Shown here piece after piece: positions 61,272 to 64,000 of a stretch of 64,000 nt of DNA. Numbering within the stretch: the stretch's first letter is position 1; each line of letters begins with the position of its first letter. The position numbers and the translations under genes were made by a program. The notes under the pieces are model-generated. The model did no database searches. It saw nothing but the letters and a program-made list of their open reading frames with translations, and was not told the origin of the DNA. The DNA is taken from positions 372,001-436,000 of the forward strand of contig NZ_PPED02000004.1 in assembly GCF_002899825.2 (NCBI RefSeq), written 5' to 3'. The stretch comes from Chryseobacterium phosphatilyticum (GTDB lineage Bacteria > Bacteroidota > Bacteroidia > Flavobacteriales > Weeksellaceae).

Positions 61272-61778
61272 ATGATAGCTACAGAAAGATTAATTTTAAG
61301 AAAACCGGAGAATAAGGATTTTGATAGGTTCTTTGAAATTAATCATGATCCCCAAACCAATATTCATAATCCAGGTGGACCGATGAGTTTTGAAAAAGCA
61401 GAAAGCACATTTGCCAGAATGCTTGATCATTGGGAAACATATAATTTTGGAAGCTGGGTAATTGTTGAAAAAGACAACCCGGAAAATATAATAGGTTTTG
61501 GAGGACTGAGCTATAAACTCTACGGAGAAAAAGAAAAATTGAATTTGGGCTATCGTTTTGCTTCCCAGGCATGGGGGAAAGGATATGCCACAGAATTCAC
61601 AAAGAAAGCTATAGATTTTGGGTTTAATGAAGACAACAAAGAAGAGATATTCGCCGTTGTCCGCCCCAGCAATATAGCTTCTGTAAAAGTTTTGGAAAAG
61701 GCAGGTATGATACAATTCGGTACACTTAATGATGTCCCTGATCAACCTGAAAGTTTAGTATATAGAATTCAAAAATAA
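61272..61778 (+). CDS. GNAT family N-acetyltransferase inserted in the suf operon
   Basis: A 168-residue acetyltransferase of the RimJ/RimL group: IATERLILRKPENKD (2-16), LNLGYRFASQAWGKGYATEF (about 95-114, acetyl-CoA loop WGKGYA), RPSNIASVKVLEKAGM (about 136-151). It sits in the same direction between sufB (5 bases) and sufC (18 bases), so it is made on the suf transcript. No Fe-S link is known for this family; it could be a passenger gene. A related but distinct GNAT lies at 4931-5464. Confidence 0.9.
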   Translation: MIATERLILRKPENKDFDRFFEINHDPQTNIHNPGGPMSFEKAESTFARMLDHWETYNFGSWVIVEKDNPENIIGFGGLSYKLYGEKEKLNLGYRFASQAWGKGYATEFTKKAIDFGFNEDNKEEIFAVVRPSNIASVKVLEKAGMIQFGTLNDVPDQPESLVYRIQK

Positions 61779-61796
61779 TTTGTTTAAGCAAATAAA

Positions 61797-62540
61797 ATGT
61801 TAGAAATTAAAAACCTTCACGCCAAAATTGAAGATGGCGCAGAAATATTAAAAGGTATTAATCTTGAAATAAAGCCTGGTGAAGTTCACGCTATCATGGG
61901 GCCAAACGGAGCTGGTAAATCTACTCTTTCTTCTGTAATTGCAGGAAAAGAAGATTACGAAGTGACTGGCGGAGAGATTCTTTTCGAAGGAGAAGACATC
62001 ATCGAAGACGCACCTGAAGACAGAGCTCACAAAGGAATTTTCCTTTCTTTCCAGTATCCGGTGGAAATCCCGGGAGTTTCTGTAACCAACTTTATTAAAG
62101 CTGCTTTAAACGAAACAAGAAAAGCAAACGGATTGGGAGAAATGCCTGCAAAAGAAATGCTTGCATTAATTCGTGAAAAATCTGAAAAACTGGGAATTAA
62201 AAAAGATTTCCTTTCAAGATCATTAAACGAAGGATTCTCCGGAGGTGAAAAGAAAAGAAATGAGATCTTCCAGATGATGATGCTTAATCCCAAATTAGCT
62301 ATTCTTGATGAAACAGATTCAGGATTGGATATTGATGCATTAAGAATCGTTGCGGATGGGGTAAATCATTTTAAAAATGAAGGAAATGCAGTTCTTCTGA
62401 TCACCCACTATCAGAGATTGCTTAACTATATTCAGCCTGACTTCGTTCATGTTTTAGCTGATGGAAAAATCATCAAAACCGGTGATAAATCTTTGGCATT
62501 GGAACTTGAAGAAAAAGGATACGACTGGCTTCTTAACTAA
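61797..62540 (+). CDS. sufC: Fe-S assembly ATPase SufC
   Basis: A 247-residue ABC-type ATPase that drives the SufBCD complex. Walker A GPNGAGKST is at 35-43, Q-loop in FLSFQYPVEIPG (about 82-93), signature FSGGEKKRNE (about 148-157), Walker B with the SufC-type ending LAILDETDSGLD (about 166-177), and H-loop in LITHYQRLL (about 200-208). It is followed by a 141-base gap holding a repeat before sufD. Confidence 0.96.
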   Translation: MLEIKNLHAKIEDGAEILKGINLEIKPGEVHAIMGPNGAGKSTLSSVIAGKEDYEVTGGEILFEGEDIIEDAPEDRAHKGIFLSFQYPVEIPGVSVTNFIKAALNETRKANGLGEMPAKEMLALIREKSEKLGIKKDFLSRSLNEGFSGGEKKRNEIFQMMMLNPKLAILDETDSGLDIDALRIVADGVNHFKNEGNAVLLITHYQRLLNYIQPDFVHVLADGKIIKTGDKSLALELEEKGYDWLLN

Positions 62541-62579
62541 GAAGAAAATCAATTATTTCAGGGCTTAAAAAATTTTCGC

Positions 62580-62654
62580 TGTCATTCTGAATGAAGTAGC
62601 AAAATGAAGAATCTTTAATTATAAAAATTGGATTCCCTGTTCCTCGGAATGACA
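62580..62654. repeat. REP/MITE-like intergenic repeat between sufC and sufD
   Basis: A 75-base element bounded by exact terminal inverted repeats TGTCATTC (62580-62587) and GAATGACA (62647-62654), with inner pairs GAATC (62609-62613) and GATTC (62631-62635). The left end text (TGTCATTCTGAATGAAG, then GAAGAATC) matches a family of short intergenic repeats that I know from Bacteroidota genomes. Not coding. Confidence 0.7.
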
Positions 62655-62681
62655 ATATTTTAGTTCAAATAAAAAGAAAAA

Positions 62682-64000
62682 ATGGTGCAAACCACAGACA
62701 TACCAGTAATGGCATTAAAAGAACAAATTATAGAAAACCACAATGAATTTTTGGAGGCTCTTCGTCACAGATTTCTGGATGATGAAAGAAAAGCAGCCCT
62801 TCAAAGATTTGAAAACATTGGTTTTCCGACAAAGAAAGACGAAGAATATAAATATACCAATCTGAAGGAGATCACGGAAAAGAGCTATAACTTTTTGCCG
62901 AAAGAAAACCACAACATCACCAGAGAACAGTTTGACGAGCTGCATTTAGGAGAAGAAAATTTTGATTGGATCGTTTTTGTTAACGGTAAACTTCACAAAG
63001 AGCTTTCAAAAGTTTCTATTGAAAATGTAGAATTCCTTTCATTTAACTATGCGTTGAATGATGAGAAACATAAAGAAGTATTTGAAAAATACTTCAATAC
63101 AATTGCTTCTAAAGATTTAGCTTTCACCAACCTTAACCTTGCATACTGCAAATATGGGTTCTTCCTGAAAGTTCCTAAAAATGTAGTGATTGAAAAGCCA
63201 ATCCATGTTTTCTACATCTCACAGAACCAGGAAGAAAATACATTCTACAATACAAGAAATTTATTAATCGTAGAAGAAGGAGCAAAAGTAGAGGTTATTG
63301 AGAGTCATCATAATTTTGACAGCACGTATGTATTGACAAACTCTGTGACGGAGATTTTCACTTACCCGAATGCAAAAGCAGACTGGCATAAACTTCAGAA
63401 CGACAACAATACTTCTTACCTTGTTGATCATACCTTTGCGAAACAGGAAAAAGACAGCTTAACAACTGTAAATACTTTTTCTTTCGGAGGTAAACTGGTA
63501 AGAAACAACCTCGATTTTATTCATAATGGATCAAACATCAATTCATTTATGAACGGAATCACTATTATCGGGAAAGATCAGCTGGTAGACCACCATACGG
63601 CAGTTCACCACAACTTCCCTAACTGTGAAAGTTACCAAAACTACAAAGGTATTTTTGACGGTAATGCACACGGTGTTTTCAACGGAAAAGTTTTTGTTGA
63701 TAAAATCGCTCAGAAAACGAATGCTTACCAGCAGAACAATAACGTTTTATTAAGTGAAGGAGCCAGTATTGACACCAAACCTCAGTTAGAGATCTTTGCA
63801 GATGATGTGAAGTGTTCTCACGGTTGTACCGTAGGACAGCTAAACGAAGATGCTCTGTTCTACCTGAGAGCGAGGGGTATTTCTAAAAAAGAAGCTCAGG
63901 CACTACTTTTATATGCTTTTGCCAATGATGCCATGCAGAATATTGACATTGAGCCATTAAAACAAAAAATTTCAAAGCTGCTGGCTGAGAAATTAGAAGT
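62682..64000 (+). CDS. sufD: Fe-S assembly protein SufD, cut by window end
   Basis: At least 439 residues of SufD, the SufB paralogue of the SufBCD complex; no stop before the window ends. The ATG at 62682 (MVQTTDIPVMALKEQIIENH) gives the expected length. The N-terminal helical domain contains RFENIGFPTKKDEEYKYTNL (about 46-65). The beta-helix region has SFGGKLVRNNLDF (about 267-279), the characteristic EIFADDVKCSHGCTVGQL (about 371-388) and the final YLRARGISKKEAQALLLYAF (about 395-414). Only a few residues are likely missing. It follows the repeat at 62580-62654 in the sufC gap. Confidence 0.95.
   Translation, partial: MVQTTDIPVMALKEQIIENHNEFLEALRHRFLDDERKAALQRFENIGFPTKKDEEYKYTNLKEITEKSYNFLPKENHNITREQFDELHLGEENFDWIVFVNGKLHKELSKVSIENVEFLSFNYALNDEKHKEVFEKYFNTIASKDLAFTNLNLAYCKYGFFLKVPKNVVIEKPIHVFYISQNQEENTFYNTRNLLIVEEGAKVEVIESHHNFDSTYVLTNSVTEIFTYPNAKADWHKLQNDNNTSYLVDHTFAKQEKDSLTTVNTFSFGGKLVRNNLDFIHNGSNINSFMNGITIIGKDQLVDHHTAVHHNFPNCESYQNYKGIFDGNAHGVFNGKVFVDKIAQKTNAYQQNNNVLLSEGASIDTKPQLEIFADDVKCSHGCTVGQLNEDALFYLRARGISKKEAQALLLYAFANDAMQNIDIEPLKQKISKLLAEKLE

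Noticed and set aside
61296..61745. 149-codon minus-strand frame
   Set aside because: Antisense to the GNAT gene; Cys/Phe-rich product typical of a shadow of A/T-rich coding DNA.
1..64000. tRNA, rRNA, insertion sequences, prophage and riboswitches
   Set aside because: I looked for tRNA T-arm words, transposase/integrase motifs and known leader structures and found none that hold up by eye; a tRNAscan and Infernal run would be decisive.

Overview
The window comes from a low-GC flavobacterium, most likely Chryseobacterium or a close relative (family Weeksellaceae). Support comes from gene content (gldH, a type IX secretion sorting domain, two GLPGLI proteins, type III glutamine synthetase, an alternative complex III operon, PSP1/RicT next to gldH), from many TAnnTTTG -7 promoter boxes typical of Bacteroidota, and from the lack of Shine-Dalgarno sequences. 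Almost all of it is chromosomal housekeeping DNA. I see no rRNA, tRNA, insertion sequence, integrase or CRISPR array.

Layout. (1) 1-3730 is the accessory part: a DUF2589 protein, two unrecognised proteins, a very acidic 56-residue peptide and a WYL-domain regulator. Four near-identical promoters link them. Each carries a 15-bp dyad (half-site CGWCAA, spacer GTT, then TTGWCG) the same distance from its -7 box, so the cassette looks like one regulon, probably controlled by the WYL protein. This is the best candidate for an undescribed system. (2) 3777-10721 holds a TonB-C-like secreted protein, tadA, an acetyltransferase, coaX, an M1 peptidase, a DinB-fold protein and a large unknown cytoplasmic protein with a nucleoside-phosphorylase-like C-terminus. 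(3) 11077-15274 holds type III glutamine synthetase, an NlpC/P60 lipoprotein and a pentapeptide-repeat protein. (4) 15353-21028 is the cell-shape operon mreB-mreC-mreD-mrdA-rodA on the minus strand. (5) 21353-25337 is the haem cluster hemA-hemC-hemD-hemE, followed by a small bacteriocin-like peptide gene. (6) 25655-31691 (minus strand) holds sufS, rplY-prs, and a FadL porin paired with an SGNH-hydrolase lipoprotein. (7) 32171-38027 holds ricT-gldH-pbp1A and selO. (8) 38108-41025 holds a type IX secreted adhesin-like protein, a multispanning membrane protein and a SPOR protein. (9) 41207-49613 is the full actABCDEF operon for quinol oxidation. (10) 49757-57311 holds two envelope proteins, apt, a membrane TPR protein, ribH, an LTA-synthase-like sulfatase and a YpfJ-type zinc peptidase. 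(11) 57410-59198 is a tandem GLPGLI pair. (12) 59413-64000 is the suf Fe-S assembly operon (sufA, sufB, an inserted GNAT gene, sufC, sufD cut by the window edge), with a repeat element between sufC and sufD.

Start sites were revised where a -7 box overlaps the longest open frame (2359, 10721, 13781) or where family N-termini require it. Positions of promoter elements and hairpins were read by eye; expression and function statements for unrecognised genes are inference.
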